A DNA stretch of 64,000 bases from Ogataea parapolymorpha DL-1 (lineage: Eukaryota; Ascomycota; Pichiomycetes; Pichiales; Pichiaceae), in contig NC_027866.1 of NCBI RefSeq assembly GCF_000187245.1, forward strand, positions 674,411-738,410, read 5' to 3'. Made by a program: the position numbers and the translations under genes. Within the stretch, counting starts at the first letter, position 1, and each line of letters begins with the position of its first letter. The notes under the pieces were generated by a model. The model worked only from the letters and a program-made list of their open reading frames with translations, made no database searches and had not been told where the DNA came from. Below are positions 27,603 to 38,083 of the stretch, in pieces.

Positions 27603-29831
27603 TTATTCTCCGTGAATCAGTTTCTCTGTCAATGCCTCCAGATCCTCCAAGGTCTCTGGCTGTTCGTATTCTATCACTTCCGGCTCCCTCTCTGTCTTTG
27701 GCTCGTGCTTCTCGAACCACTTTGGCTTCTTTGCCGGCCGTTCATCCTCACTATCGCTCGAAATCTCCAGATCTGCCTCCAAGTCGGGCTCACTCTCGCT
27801 GTAATCTTGCTCCAGCTCCATTTTCTCCAGCTCTTTTCTTCTGATTTTTTTCTCTCTCCGTTTTCTCTTCACTATATCCTTGTCCTCCACGTCGGCAGCC
27901 TCCATTGCCTTTTTCTCCTCGTTCACAAACTCCTCCTTCAACTTCTCGGCTGGACCTTCCTTATGGAACTCCTCCTCGTCCTCCAGCTCGTAGATCGGAT
28001 GCGCTTTTCCCTCGTCGTCAAACACCAGCTTTGTGCCCGATCCACGAGCCTTGGCAGCCAGCTTCTTCGACAATGCCTTTTTCATGGCCCTTTTCGACGT
28101 GTTCGCCTCCAAAGTAGGCAGATCCTGCAGTTCGTGGTCCTTTCGTTTCACTGCCAAAAAGTCATCATCGTCCTCTGTTTGTGCATCCACGTTCAGTTTG
28201 AGATAGTGTTCCGAAAGAACACCCTGGTTCTGCCGCTCAAACATCTTGTCGTATTTCGTTCTTGTTTTCTTGGCTTCCACCTCACCGTTCTCGTCCGCTT
28301 TGGCCAGTAGGCTGAGCTGACGCGATGCGTTCTTTTTCTGCTTCTGTTTAGCCAGTTCCTCGTCCCCTGCAACCATCTTAATTTTCGGCGTCCCAGGCAA
28401 TCCCAGAGACTTGGCAAACTCGTCCAGAGGAAGCTGCTTCACGTCAAACACCTCCTTGTCCTTCTGTATGTACACAGATTTGACATATGAAATAAAAGCC
28501 TTTTGGCCCAAATATTTCAGATCCGGACTTTTGAAGCAGAGAGATTGGATCTGGTCGCGGATACTTTTTTTCTTGGAATTGCGGATGTTGAGCTTCTTTG
28601 GAGCGATCTTCTTGCTTTCTAGCCTCTTCACGAAAGGTTCTTCCTCGCTGGGAGTCAGCATCAACAGGGACTTTCCGGCACGACCTGCCCTCGCCGACCG
28701 GCCAACACGATGTATGTATGTAGCCACGTCTTCGGGACAGTCCAGCTGGACCACCCAGTCGATGGCAGGAAAGTCGAGTCCACGCGCAACCACGTCCGTG
28801 GCAAACAGACAGCAATGGCGGCTTTCTGTGAACTTAAATGTGGTCTCCATTCTGGCCTTTTGCTTCTGCCGTCCATGCAGCTTCATGAGCGAAATTCCCG
28901 GTTGCAGCTTCCGGAAAGCCTCGTAGATGAAATGCACTTGTTTTGAAGACGAAACAAACACCAGAATTTTGCTATCAAGGTGCGACTTGATAAAACTCCA
29001 TAGAATATCCAGCTTGTCTTGAAGCCGTATCACCACGTAGGATTGCTCTAGTGATTCGGGAGTGGAGCTCGTGTCGGAGCTTGCGTTCACGTATTCTGGG
29101 TTCACAAGAGAAAGTCGAGCCAAATCCTGCACTGACTTGGTCTGTGTAGCGGAAAATAGAAGGGACTGGCGTTCTGGTGGCAGATTGCTAATAATGTCGT
29201 CCAGCGTCTTCTTGAATCCAAGATCTAGAATTCTGTCGGCCTCGTCAAGAACCAAAATTTGTAAATTAGTAAGATTAAGCGTGGCAGACTGGTCCATGTG
29301 TTGCAATAGACGTCCAGGGGTACCTATCAAGATATTCATCTTGCCAATTCTTTCCTTCTCAAATTCATAATCTTTTCCTCCAATCACCAGTCCGGCTGAA
29401 AAACTGTGATGTTTTCCAATCTTCAGTAGCACCTCGTAAATCTGCATGGCAAGCTCTCTGGTTGGAGAAATAATTAATGCTCCCACTCCGTCGAACTCGT
29501 TCCAATTTTCGTGCACAAGCTTCTCGATCACTGGGATCAAAAAAGCAAGTGTTTTGCCCGACCCCGTCTTTGCAGCACCGAGTATATCATGTCCCTTCAA
29601 GGCAAGGGGAATCGAATCGCGCTGAATGTCAGTCATTGTGACATAACTGCTCTCCTTCACTCCTCGAAGGGTATTTTTAGTGAGCGGTAGATCATCAAAC
29701 TTTGTGAACGATTTGGCCTGCTCAAGAGGCAACTCTTCGATCTGTTGCTTCAACTGCTCCAGCTCTTTAGCGGCAAGAGCGGCTAGCCTTTTCTGCTCCT
29801 CCCGTGTATGCTTCTTTTTGACCTTTGCCAT
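27603..29831 (-). CDS. DBP4: DEAD-box RNA helicase Dbp4 (ribosome biogenesis)
   Basis: Nucleolar helicase that releases U14 snoRNA and U3 from pre-18S rRNA. 742 residues, against 770 in S. cerevisiae. The Q motif ([20 protein letters not shown]), [29 protein letters not shown] and [10 protein letters not shown] are all present in order. A C-terminal DUF4217 region follows the helicase core and includes [20 protein letters not shown]. The tail is acidic and Lys-rich, as in Dbp4. The 94-bp upstream region holds a T-rich tandem repeat. Confidence 0.95.
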   Translation of the reverse strand: MAKVKKKHTREEQKRLAALAAKELEQLKQQIEELPLEQAKSFTKFDDLPLTKNTLRGVKESSYVTMTDIQRDSIPLALKGHDILGAAKTGSGKTLAFLIPVIEKLVHENWNEFDGVGALIISPTRELAMQIYEVLLKIGKHHSFSAGLVIGGKDYEFEKERIGKMNILIGTPGRLLQHMDQSATLNLTNLQILVLDEADRILDLGFKKTLDDIISNLPPERQSLLFSATQTKSVQDLARLSLVNPEYVNASSDTSSTPESLEQSYVVIRLQDKLDILWSFIKSHLDSKILVFVSSSKQVHFIYEAFRKLQPGISLMKLHGRQKQKARMETTFKFTESRHCCLFATDVVARGLDFPAIDWVVQLDCPEDVATYIHRVGRSARAGRAGKSLLMLTPSEEEPFVKRLESKKIAPKKLNIRNSKKKSIRDQIQSLCFKSPDLKYLGQKAFISYVKSVYIQKDKEVFDVKQLPLDEFAKSLGLPGTPKIKMVAGDEELAKQKQKKNASRQLSLLAKADENGEVEAKKTRTKYDKMFERQNQGVLSEHYLKLNVDAQTEDDDDFLAVKRKDHELQDLPTLEANTSKRAMKKALSKKLAAKARGSGTKLVFDDEGKAHPIYELEDEEEFHKEGPAEKLKEEFVNEEKKAMEAADVEDKDIVKRKRREKKIRRKELEKMELEQDYSESEPDLEADLEISSDSEDERPAKKPKWFEKHEPKTEREPEVIEYEQPETLEDLEALTEKLIHGE

Positions 29832-29849
29832 GGGGACGATCTACGATTA

Positions 29850-29899
29850 TTTTGTAATTTTTTGTAATTTTTTTGTAATTTTTTTGAATTTTTTTTTAA
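29850..29899 (-). repeat. Degenerate T-rich tandem repeat (TTTTTTGTAA units)
   Basis: Units TTTTGTAA (29850-29857), TTTTTTGTAA (29858-29867), TTTTTTTGTAA (29868-29878) and TTTTTTTGAA (29879-29888), with a further T run. On the DBP4 sense strand this is a poly(dA:dT) tract directly upstream of the start codon and likely excludes nucleosomes. Confidence 0.8.
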
Positions 29900-29925
29900 A
29901 TTCTAGATATTTTTTGGCAAAATAT

Positions 29926-32900
29926 TTACACCGCCTTGCTTTGCATCATCATATCAGCTTTCTTCTCTTCCTTGGTATCCTCGTGTTTCATTTTGCGCGC
30001 CAGCTCAGTCTCTGCAAAATCAAATGTTTCGTCTTTCTCACAGAACTCATGTTTGAGAAGTTCAGTGGCTGTAGGACGTTGTTCAGGGTCTGTCTCAAAA
30101 CACCGGTCCAGAAAAGCAGAGCCTGTATCGCTCATCATCTTGCGTGTTTCTTCAGGAATCGGAGGGGCACTCTTGTTTCCGAGTTTAAAGATGGCACCTG
30201 CAATAGCGAAATCGGACCAGGGCCGCTGCCCCGCATACATTTCCAGCACCACACATCCCAGGGACCAGATATCCACCTTGGCACTGTAGCCTTTGTGCTG
30301 TGTGTTGTCTATGATCTCTGGGGCCATCCAGAAAATGGTTCCTTGGAAGGACATTGCTGACTCGTTGGTATAAATATCTTTGGCCTTCTTGCTGATACCG
30401 AAATCACTGATTTTGCAAATACCGTCCATTTCCAGTAACAAGTTATCTGCCTTCAGATCACGATGCAAAATCCCCTTCGAATGGATATATTGCAACCCCT
30501 GCAGCACCTGCTCAGTCAGGAACTTGATGAGGTCTTCCGAAAAACGGCCGTAGCGTCTGATCAGATGACCAACAGAGCCTCCAGAAACATATTCTAGGAA
30601 CAAACTGTAGACGTTATCTTTCTTTTCGAAACCCAGATATTGCACAATATTCACATGGTCCAAGTCCTTGAGAGAATCCACCTCCGCACGGAACGTGTCC
30701 ATGATCTCTTTGGTTTCTCTGCTGGACCTGAACTTGCTGGAAATGACTGTCTGTTTGACGGCTATCATCTCTCCTGTCGTGACATTCAATGCAAGATACA
30801 CTTTTCCAAATGTTCCGACTCCAATCAGCTCACCCTTCACCCATGCAAACTCTTTGTATTGGCCCTTGTGGTTCTTCAGCTTGTTCACGTAGCTAGCACG
30901 GTTTCCGGGAGTAACCTCGACCACCTTCTGCCCCCACATCTTAGTGCTTGTACGTCTGAGTAGGCTGCCGGAGGGACGATGATTTCCGAGCTTTTTCTGG
31001 GCCTCTTTCTTTGCCTCCTGGGCGACAATACGGATGCTCTTCATACGGTGGATTTTTCCAGACGGCTCAGGCGCCTTGAGATAGCCAGAGTAGTCCGGTT
31101 TCGCAGCCACCTTTTCCTCTGCCACCGGCGAAATTGGCGGAGACACAACCTCGTCAATAATTAGCTTGTCAAGATCAGTGTTTGGGAAGTAAATTTCCAG
31201 ATTGTCATACAGAACCTCAGGAGGAGGACGAATTTCCAGCAAGGAGTCGGTGGACGAAGAACTGATGTTGGTCGGCATTTTGAGGCTCTGGTTTGAGTTT
31301 TTGGACGGAGCCTTTGCAAATAGCCCGTCGTCTGAGTCCAGCGACGAGGTCTCGTCGCTCTCCTCAAGTTCTGGAGCATTTTCGAAACTGACCGTATTTT
31401 CTTTGAATGGGTCAAAGAGAGTTTTTTGTGTTCCACTGCGCTTTATAGTTTTTGCTCTGATAATAGTGTTTTTCTCGCCTTGTGTTTCTGGTAGCGGAGG
31501 AGGTGGTTTTCTGTATTTTGCGCTGGCCGGTGACGTGACAGAGCTTGGTGACGACTCCTGGACAGGCGGAGCAGGAGCTATGCGGCGAGCCACGAGACTG
31601 TCGCGACGAACAAATGGCGACTCGCGTTTCTTGTCGAAGTCGATCTCGCGTTTTTCAGGACGGATCACCCTAAAAGTGGCAGAGTCTGGGTTCGACGTGG
31701 TCGTGATGGAACGAGCCCTTGTGAGAGATGAGCTTGTCGACCGTTTCGGCTCGGCGAACGCCACTTTGTTGTTTTCTTGGTGCATGTACTCCTTAAAATT
31801 CACATAGTCGACACTACCGTTCTTAGTTGCCTCAAGCAGATACTGGGGAGTTTCGTTGATTCGGTCTAGCGAGTTGTCACTCGTCAACGAGTGCGAAGAG
31901 TATGCAGAGAGTGTGCTTGCGTATCGTTCAAGACCCTTCTGAGTGACCAGGATTTTCATGGTCTCGCCAAAAAACTTACGTTTCATAAGCTCGTCTATCG
32001 TCTCATCATCTAGCGGCTGTCCTGGATCACTGTTGAAACCTGTGAGTGCAAATTCTGCTTTGAAAAGAAACTTGATATTCAATGCGTCGGCAATCCTGCG
32101 TTTGAACTCGTCAACATGTGAGCAGTTCATCACGTCGACCCTCGTGAAAGTTACGTTGTCGCGGGATGCTAGAACAAACACATCGCGGTTGTTGCGCGGG
32201 ACAGGTCTGAACTTGTGATCCAGAACAAATGAGCTTTTTGTAGGTGGAGCCAGTGTCGACGTCGAAGACGAGAACGATTCTTTTGAGTGTAAAGTGGACT
32301 TGGTGACCACTGGGATCGTGACTCCAATCGGTGATGGTTTTTTGCCCACAGGTCCGAGTTTCTCGAACTTTGGGTCGCTCGGCTTATTTTTCGAGACCGT
32401 GAAAGACTTTTCGTGTGTGATTTTGCGGTCTAGCGGTTTCTTGAAGGTACCGTTAGCAGAGGAAGGACTCACTGGAGAATCCTTCTTTGGAAAAGCGTAC
32501 TCTGCTTTGGACTTGCCAAAAAACTTGTTGAAGATATTCTTCGGCGTGTTCGAGTCGGAAATAGAGCCCTTGGAGCCTGTTCTCTCGTGCTTCTTTTGAA
32601 ACGACTCCACCGCTGGAGTGTTTAGCTGCTGAGCAGAAGGAGCAGGAGCAGGAGCAGGAGGCACGCCGGCGGGATTGTTGCCAAATACCGGCGAGAGGAA
32701 AGACGACTCGGATGAGCTGCTTTTCTGGTGTCGTTTGAAAAAAGCCTTGGAGTGGAACGACGGCGACGAGGGATATAACTGAGTGGTCGACGGCTCGATG
32801 GTCGACACTGGCCGCGGTCTTTGAGACTCGCCCTCGTCCCCTGAAAACATATCGTTGTTTTGTAGGTCGTCTGCAGCCAAAGTGGGAGCAGACACCACCG

Positions 32901-33720
32901 GCTGCAGTTTGTCTCCTATCGTCTGGTGGCCCTGCTCCTCCCTGCTTGGGGGATTAGAATCTTCCAGGGCAGAGTCGAATGAGGACCCGGAAACAAGCGA
33001 AATCGACGGACTTGGAACCTCCAGTTTCGACACCGAATTCTTGCCCAGGGTTTTTCGTAGTAGCTGGATAAAGCGAGTAGGCGTGGAATTTTCGTCTGCC
33101 ACCAAGAACGGCACGTACTTCTTGAGCTCATTGTAGGACTGCAATTTGAGGAAATCCTGCTTGATCAGTCTTTCTGAAGTGAACAGAGAGATCCAGCTCT
33201 CGTTGAAACCGTTGCTGCCCAACCAGAAAACAACGTTCTCCAGAGTCCATTCTTCAGGATTATTCACGGACCAGGACACAGAGGACGTGTTGGAGTGAAA
33301 TCCGCGCGAAATTCGCCTCGAAACACGTAGCGATGACTGCTCCGGATGTAACTTCTCGAATGTAAACTCGTTGTCATCAGGCTCCTCAGGCGCACTTAAA
33401 ATGGTCGATAGCTTCTCATTGACATTCCCATATAAAGGAGAGTTTCCAGACGTGCTGTCCGTTCTGGGCACCTCCAGCGACTGTATGTCCTTCGAAACTT
33501 TGACGGGAATGTTGGCGGCGGCAACTCGACTCACAGAGGTATCGAGGGTCAGCGAGGAGGGCGTGCGACTCTGCGTCTTCGGAGGTTTACTGGGTATAGC
33601 AGTAGAATACGGGGAATCTTTGGATGACTTGATTTTGCTATTCAAGGCGCCCGAGTTTGTGATCTCGCTCGGAATCTGGTCGTACAGAAACCGTGGCAGC
33701 CTGTCCCCTTCGTTAGACAT
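29926..33720 (-). CDS. BCK1: MAP kinase kinase kinase Bck1 (cell wall integrity)
   Basis: MAPKKK that acts below Pkc1 and above Mkk1/2 in the cell-wall integrity cascade. 1264 residues from the ATG at 33720; the frame stays open a little upstream but only with a TTG. A SAM-like segment (EWTLENVVFWLGSNGFNESW, about 135) matches the Bck1 N-terminus. The long middle is Ser/Pro-rich with a PAPAPAP run. A conserved RRESPFVRR-like segment and PPPEVLYDNLEIYFPNTDLD precede the kinase. The kinase domain (about 955-1215) has GVGTFGKVYLALNVTTGEMI, HRDLKADNLL (Asp near 1088), DFGISKKAKDIY and APEI. Family and pathway are clear from these segments. Confidence 0.95.
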   Translation of the reverse strand: MSNEGDRLPRFLYDQIPSEITNSGALNSKIKSSKDSPYSTAIPSKPPKTQSRTPSSLTLDTSVSRVAAANIPVKVSKDIQSLEVPRTDSTSGNSPLYGNVNEKLSTILSAPEEPDDNEFTFEKLHPEQSSLRVSRRISRGFHSNTSSVSWSVNNPEEWTLENVVFWLGSNGFNESWISLFTSERLIKQDFLKLQSYNELKKYVPFLVADENSTPTRFIQLLRKTLGKNSVSKLEVPSPSISLVSGSSFDSALEDSNPPSREEQGHQTIGDKLQPVVSAPTLAADDLQNNDMFSGDEGESQRPRPVSTIEPSTTQLYPSSPSFHSKAFFKRHQKSSSSESSFLSPVFGNNPAGVPPAPAPAPSAQQLNTPAVESFQKKHERTGSKGSISDSNTPKNIFNKFFGKSKAEYAFPKKDSPVSPSSANGTFKKPLDRKITHEKSFTVSKNKPSDPKFEKLGPVGKKPSPIGVTIPVVTKSTLHSKESFSSSTSTLAPPTKSSFVLDHKFRPVPRNNRDVFVLASRDNVTFTRVDVMNCSHVDEFKRRIADALNIKFLFKAEFALTGFNSDPGQPLDDETIDELMKRKFFGETMKILVTQKGLERYASTLSAYSSHSLTSDNSLDRINETPQYLLEATKNGSVDYVNFKEYMHQENNKVAFAEPKRSTSSSLTRARSITTTSNPDSATFRVIRPEKREIDFDKKRESPFVRRDSLVARRIAPAPPVQESSPSSVTSPASAKYRKPPPPLPETQGEKNTIIRAKTIKRSGTQKTLFDPFKENTVSFENAPELEESDETSSLDSDDGLFAKAPSKNSNQSLKMPTNISSSSTDSLLEIRPPPEVLYDNLEIYFPNTDLDKLIIDEVVSPPISPVAEEKVAAKPDYSGYLKAPEPSGKIHRMKSIRIVAQEAKKEAQKKLGNHRPSGSLLRRTSTKMWGQKVVEVTPGNRASYVNKLKNHKGQYKEFAWVKGELIGVGTFGKVYLALNVTTGEMIAVKQTVISSKFRSSRETKEIMDTFRAEVDSLKDLDHVNIVQYLGFEKKDNVYSLFLEYVSGGSVGHLIRRYGRFSEDLIKFLTEQVLQGLQYIHSKGILHRDLKADNLLLEMDGICKISDFGISKKAKDIYTNESAMSFQGTIFWMAPEIIDNTQHKGYSAKVDIWSLGCVVLEMYAGQRPWSDFAIAGAIFKLGNKSAPPIPEETRKMMSDTGSAFLDRCFETDPEQRPTATELLKHEFCEKDETFDFAETELARKMKHEDTKEEKKADMMMQSKAV

Positions 33721-33767
33721 GGCGAACAAGTTTCGTCTGTGCCTAAAAGAAATCAAGATGGAAATAT

Positions 33768-33827
33768 TTAGATATTTCCAGCGCGGTGTAAAGGTGTCGA
33801 AGGGGAGAGAAGATGTTGGTCGTCCAT
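33768..33827 (-). other. Possible upstream reading frame in the BCK1 leader
   Basis: ATG at 33827, 19 codons, TAA at 33770-33768, ending 47 bp before the BCK1 ATG. It would be translated only if transcription starts upstream of 33827, which is only 14 bp from the MRPL49 stop codon. Confidence 0.3.
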
Positions 33828-33840
33828 TAGTATATACAAG

Positions 33841-34281
33841 TTATATGTTCAGCTTGAGTTCCGACACGCGCAAAACGGTGTAGTCGTGTTTCACCTTGAC
33901 GTGTCTCGTGTGTCTGTTTCTGCGTTTGGTGATTTCCTTCACGTACATCGGCTTTTTGGTCTTTTCCACCACAACGGCCTTGATGGTGAAAATGCTAGGG
34001 TCGATGGAGCCAGAAACGTTGTAAGTGTAGTTACGCGATCCGATAGTGGTCACATCGTGGAAGTTGAGCACGTCGCCTACCTCGGCGTTCTTTAGACGGA
34101 ATGGAAGAATCATTTCGTCGCCTTTAGTCACAAGGTATGGTTTGTTGTGGACGCGCAACGACGCGTAGAGGTTCTGTTCGTATTTGAGCGGCGTGAGATC
34201 CGGCACGGTAGACTGAAACCGGCGCGAGATGCCGGCTGCGAATCCCGGTCTAGCCAAGTTATTCACCAGTCGGTTCAACAT
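33841..34281 (-). CDS. MRPL49: Mitochondrial ribosomal protein bL21m
   Basis: Large-subunit mitoribosome protein, homolog of bacterial L21. 146 residues, against 161 in S. cerevisiae Mrpl49. The N-terminus (MLNRLVNNLARPGFAAGISRR) is a basic, amphipathic mitochondrial presequence. The L21 core contains KGDEMILPFRLKNAEVGDVL and a basic C-terminal KRRNRHTRHVKVKHDYTVLR, where L21 proteins contact rRNA. It lies in tandem between PHS1 and BCK1 on the minus strand. Confidence 0.9.
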   Translation of the reverse strand: MLNRLVNNLARPGFAAGISRRFQSTVPDLTPLKYEQNLYASLRVHNKPYLVTKGDEMILPFRLKNAEVGDVLNFHDVTTIGSRNYTYNVSGSIDPSIFTIKAVVVEKTKKPMYVKEITKRRNRHTRHVKVKHDYTVLRVSELKLNI

Positions 34282-34333
34282 TGAGTAAAAAATTTTAGTG
34301 AAAAATATCCCAAATTATATATCACCAACTTAT

Positions 34334-34969
34334 TTACTCCTTCTTTTCTGTCTTCGCTGCCTGTTTTTTGTTTTCCTTTCTTCTTTGCTTGAGCATATGT
34401 GTATACATCACGTACGATCCAGGAACGTACACAGCCAAACATGCAATGAGAAACCACTTGTACCACTCCCCAACTGCCAATGCTGCCTCGTCCAGGCTGT
34501 TGTAGATCATGGTACACTCACTGGAGATCCCAACCGGATACAGAATCAGAAAAGCGTTGTAACGCAGCCATTTCAGAATAGCAGGCGGGTTGCCCTCGCT
34601 CAGAATGTTAACAGCGTAGTAATAGTACCGGATAATCTCACTGATGGCCCACGCGGTGATCATGGTGATGTATGACCAATGGGCATTTGCGGGAGAGTCT
34701 GGAAGAATTGTGAAAATACCTATGACAAGCAGCAAACGGGAGGCCACCTGCATCACTGTAGTGACCAAAGGCGAACGCACATTGCCCACTGCAGAGTTGT
34801 AGATCTCCACCACAGCACAACATTGGATCAGCGTGTTCCACGTGGACGTTAAGTCGAAAACTTCGTAGCCAGAGTAGAGCGCTGCAACCAGCAGCGTGTT
34901 AACGAGCACAAAGGACCACAGTGCACCAGAAATAATATTATAATTGACTATCCAGGAAGGAGAAGACAT
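34334..34969 (-). CDS. PHS1: Very-long-chain 3-hydroxyacyl-CoA dehydratase
   Basis: ER enzyme for the third step of very-long-chain fatty acid elongation; needed for sphingolipids. 211 residues, against 217 in S. cerevisiae, with about six membrane helices. The catalytic pair is visible in LYPVGISSECTMIY as Tyr144 and Glu151. SEIIRYYYYAV and the N-terminal YSGYEVFDL segment are also family-typical. The C-terminal tail is Lys-rich (KKQAAKTEKKE) and could aid ER retention, though it is not a strict KKxx. Confidence 0.95.
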   Translation of the reverse strand: MSSPSWIVNYNIISGALWSFVLVNTLLVAALYSGYEVFDLTSTWNTLIQCCAVVEIYNSAVGNVRSPLVTTVMQVASRLLLVIGIFTILPDSPANAHWSYITMITAWAISEIIRYYYYAVNILSEGNPPAILKWLRYNAFLILYPVGISSECTMIYNSLDEAALAVGEWYKWFLIACLAVYVPGSYVMYTHMLKQRRKENKKQAAKTEKKE

Positions 34970-35021
34970 ATTCGGTTGTGTTGGGATTTAACTATTTTTT
35001 ATGCTGGAATTTTATTTCTCT

Positions 35022-37706
35022 CTATTCAAACCTACTAGTGGAACGCCCAAGGCGGTGCGTTTCAGCATAGTCAGAGTCATCAACTTCGTTATCGTGACCT
35101 TGGCCAATAAGATCCTCGTTGTCAGAATCAGAATCAGACATCGCAAGCTCGCTCACTCCAGGGGTCCCGATCTGGTAGTTGAGCGAGCCATCGGCCTGGT
35201 ATAATGGATGGTTCTCCTTCACGTACGACTGACCGTCATCGTTCGGGTCCTCGTAATCGTCTTCATCGTACTCATCGTCATCCTGCACGGGTCCTTCATC
35301 AGCACTCATCTGGTGGTAAGGATGGCCTCCAATGGAGGAACTCACCAAATTTTTGTCGTACACAGAATCCGAACCAGTTTGTTGGCCGTCTTCGTCTTCG
35401 GAATCCTCGTCAGACGACCCAAACTTGTCCTGCACGTTACTGGTCATCTGCTGTGTGATATATCGTGAAAATTGATCCGAGTCCAGCTCTTGTTCCTCGT
35501 TTTTCTCGTCCAAATCTTCAGCATCAATGTCGTAGTCGCGTTGATACAACGACAGATCATGGTCTTGACTGGGGTCAAGATGCAACTGGTGGTGCTGCGG
35601 GTAGTCTTCTTCATCCAGTTCCTCATCATTGCCTAAAACAGCGTTGTATTTATTTCTTGTTTCCACGAGGATCTCATTAACATAATGAGTCCACTCAGGA
35701 TTCATGACACTTTCTTCAATCACTGAGGCCTTGCCGCTAGGCAAATGTAAAGAGGTAAATTTGACCACTTCCTCAGCTATCAAAGTCAGGTGCCCCATGT
35801 ACCCGAGACGCAGATCTGTTTGCTCTTCGTAGTCCAAACACTTATTATGCCCATCAATGATTAACTTGGTAATGTTTCCTCGATCAAAGAGGTCAATTGC
35901 AAGATACTTGTTGTATCCAATGTCCATCGAGGCGTTCAGTATTTGCTGCACGATGTCGAAAACAACATTGTGCAGAAAATTGTTCCAAGGGAATTTGAAA
36001 AACATTTGCAATATCGTGACAATAACATTATTATCGTAGAGAGCAATTTTTAATTGATCTCCAACAACCGGGTTGTTTCTGAGTAATTGCTCGTTTTCAT
36101 CATAATCGTCAGGATTAAGAGTCTCCTCATTCTCGTCAAAGCGACTTTCTTCATTCATTTCATCGTAATTGGTTTCATGTGGCTCATCCTTCTCATCGTC
36201 ATTTTCTGATACTCCAAGATTGAGGTTCTGGACCTCTCTAGAGATGTCCACTTCATCATCGGATCCTTGGTCCTCACTGTTCCTCAGTTCTTTCTCCTTC
36301 TGGATGAGTATTTCCCTGGCCAAGTCTCGCTCGCGCACAATCTCTTCACCCTTCTCGTGATTAAGCAAAGCCATATTGGAACAATGAATCAATTCTGCGA
36401 CCAATTCGCAAATCTTGAAACGCTCAAATCCAAGCGGTTCTATCTGTCCAAATGGGGTCTCCAAAACTTTGTCAACTTTTCTCTCCAACATCTCTGTAAA
36501 TTGAGCCATATACTCGGCGAACACTTTCACCAAGGTGCCAAGGTAGATTGGGTCTCTAGGAGTCGGCGGATGAGACTCGATAGTGATGTAGACCACAGGT
36601 ATGGCATCATAGTCTGAGTTGTTCTTCCTAATAATCTCAATGACGATACCCACCCCATTAGATAATCCAGTGCCTCCGCAAAGCATTTGTTTGGCCAATT
36701 CTCTCACCATTGGTTCGCTCACAAGTTGCCTACTGAGTTCGTTGGGTCCGATAGTGGTGTTTTCAGCATTATTGGCTGATATTGTGATAAACGCTTTGAG
36801 GAAGTCACCAGCAGCACTCTGAGTGGAAGAGGGCACGTCTGGTCCTAAGAATCTGATCAAGGAGGGTATTAAGTCTTGATCCTTCATCACCTCTATTACA
36901 CCAGTGCTTGAATCTGGCTTGTCTGTAGAGATTACTTTGAGAAGAAAATCCATCAAAGGAGGTGTGTCAATATGTCTCATGAATCTTTCTATCAAATGGG
37001 AGTCTTGCAGAATAAATTGTATCATTTCGTCCATTTTCATATCCAGCAAATGCTCGTTAATCTTCATGAAATACGTTGCCAGGAATATGGGCAGCGGAGC
37101 AGGCTTGTCCAGAATACTCCAGAGCTTCTCTATTAAATGGGGAGTTTCCATGAACGCGTCGGTCAATGACCAGACGTCAACCGACAATATTTCCGCCGCA
37201 ACCTGTGCTCTTCTGGAATGTCTCTCGGCGGGCGTTTCCTCTTCTTCTTCCTCCTCTTCCTCTTCGTCGTCCATATTAATTTCACCAAAGGATTCGGTAT
37301 CATCGTCGCCTAATTGGTTGTCGTCCTTGCCGTCGTCTTTTTCTACCGAGTCGGAATCAGAATCGCTTTCGGAATCACTTTCGTGCTCATGCTCTGATTC
37401 TTCCTGCTCTGGTTCATCTTCTTTACTCTCGGTCTCGTTCTCGGGAGCATCTGTCTCCTCTTTCGCCTCTGTGTCGCCTTCCATTTCCAATTCTCGCTGG
37501 TATTTGTCGTCGTCAACAATATAGTCCACTAGCTTCTCCATCACCTCCGGCTCTCGCAGATACTCCACGAGCTTGGCGTTTGAGGCCAAAAGCTCCGGAA
37601 TGGTCTCCTGCTCGTCCAAGAGGTCCTCGAGCGTGAAGTCTGGCTGTTCTAGGATCTTAGTCACGCGAGAAGCGTAGTTGCTTGTGAACTTCCAAAACCC
37701 GGACAT
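35022..37706 (-). CDS. SAP185: SIT4 phosphatase-associated protein (SAP family)
   Basis: Regulatory partner of the PP2A-like phosphatase Sit4, affecting G1 progression and elongator-dependent tRNA modification. 894 residues. The start MSGFWKFTSNYASRVTKILE with EDLLDEQETIPELLASNAKL is the SAP signature. An acidic Ser/Glu/Asp insert (about 80-160) is followed by the helical SAP core (VDVWSLTDAFMETPHLIEKL; FLGPDVPSSTQSAAGDFLKA). The C-terminal region is strongly acidic. S. cerevisiae has four paralogs (SAP4, SAP155, SAP185, SAP190); which one this matches best cannot be told by eye, so the symbol is approximate. Confidence 0.85.
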   Translation of the reverse strand: MSGFWKFTSNYASRVTKILEQPDFTLEDLLDEQETIPELLASNAKLVEYLREPEVMEKLVDYIVDDDKYQRELEMEGDTEAKEETDAPENETESKEDEPEQEESEHEHESDSESDSDSDSVEKDDGKDDNQLGDDDTESFGEINMDDEEEEEEEEEETPAERHSRRAQVAAEILSVDVWSLTDAFMETPHLIEKLWSILDKPAPLPIFLATYFMKINEHLLDMKMDEMIQFILQDSHLIERFMRHIDTPPLMDFLLKVISTDKPDSSTGVIEVMKDQDLIPSLIRFLGPDVPSSTQSAAGDFLKAFITISANNAENTTIGPNELSRQLVSEPMVRELAKQMLCGGTGLSNGVGIVIEIIRKNNSDYDAIPVVYITIESHPPTPRDPIYLGTLVKVFAEYMAQFTEMLERKVDKVLETPFGQIEPLGFERFKICELVAELIHCSNMALLNHEKGEEIVRERDLAREILIQKEKELRNSEDQGSDDEVDISREVQNLNLGVSENDDEKDEPHETNYDEMNEESRFDENEETLNPDDYDENEQLLRNNPVVGDQLKIALYDNNVIVTILQMFFKFPWNNFLHNVVFDIVQQILNASMDIGYNKYLAIDLFDRGNITKLIIDGHNKCLDYEEQTDLRLGYMGHLTLIAEEVVKFTSLHLPSGKASVIEESVMNPEWTHYVNEILVETRNKYNAVLGNDEELDEEDYPQHHQLHLDPSQDHDLSLYQRDYDIDAEDLDEKNEEQELDSDQFSRYITQQMTSNVQDKFGSSDEDSEDEDGQQTGSDSVYDKNLVSSSIGGHPYHQMSADEGPVQDDDEYDEDDYEDPNDDGQSYVKENHPLYQADGSLNYQIGTPGVSELAMSDSDSDNEDLIGQGHDNEVDDSDYAETHRLGRSTSRFE

Positions 37707-38083
37707 GCTGAGCCTCCTATTATGACTGGTGTATAACTTTAAACCAAGATGCTATTACGAAAATGAAAAATGCAAGTTAATGAAGCAACCCCAACGCTCC
37801 TGATCTCCTATTTTATATATCTCCCAATCTCGAATTGGGATATTCTTTTGCCACTGCAAAAAACCAAATCTGTTGTTCTATGTGTGTGTGGGATAAACCA
37901 AGTCGGCTCGCCTTGATTTTGTTCAGGCTTGTCGTGCTGGCTCCTGTATTGGCGAAATAAATCTCCTCCTGTGTTTTTCGCCAGACAACCTTTTTGCTTG
38001 TCGTCGACCTGCGAAAATCCGGGTAAAACGGGGCCAAAATTTTTTCTCGCCTTAGTTCCAGGCGGTGCTCTCCATTTACAGGT
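37707..38083. other. 377-bp intergenic region upstream of the SAP gene
   Basis: Lies between the SAP start codon and the stop of the next minus-strand gene, so it holds the SAP promoter. A perfect 7-bp inverted repeat, TCCCAAT-CTCGA-ATTGGGA, sits at 37822-37840. No tRNA or convincing small gene is seen; a 74-codon open frame here lacks any recognisable feature. Confidence 0.6.

Noticed and set aside
33721..33756. TTG-initiated N-terminal extension of BCK1
   Set aside because: No ATG and no similarity; start placed at 33720. A TTTTAG just upstream looked like an intron acceptor, but no donor and branch site with an ATG exon fit.
37813..38037. 74-codon minus-strand frame in the SAP promoter
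   Set aside because: No homology or domain, includes the inverted repeat, and occupies the only promoter space of the SAP gene.
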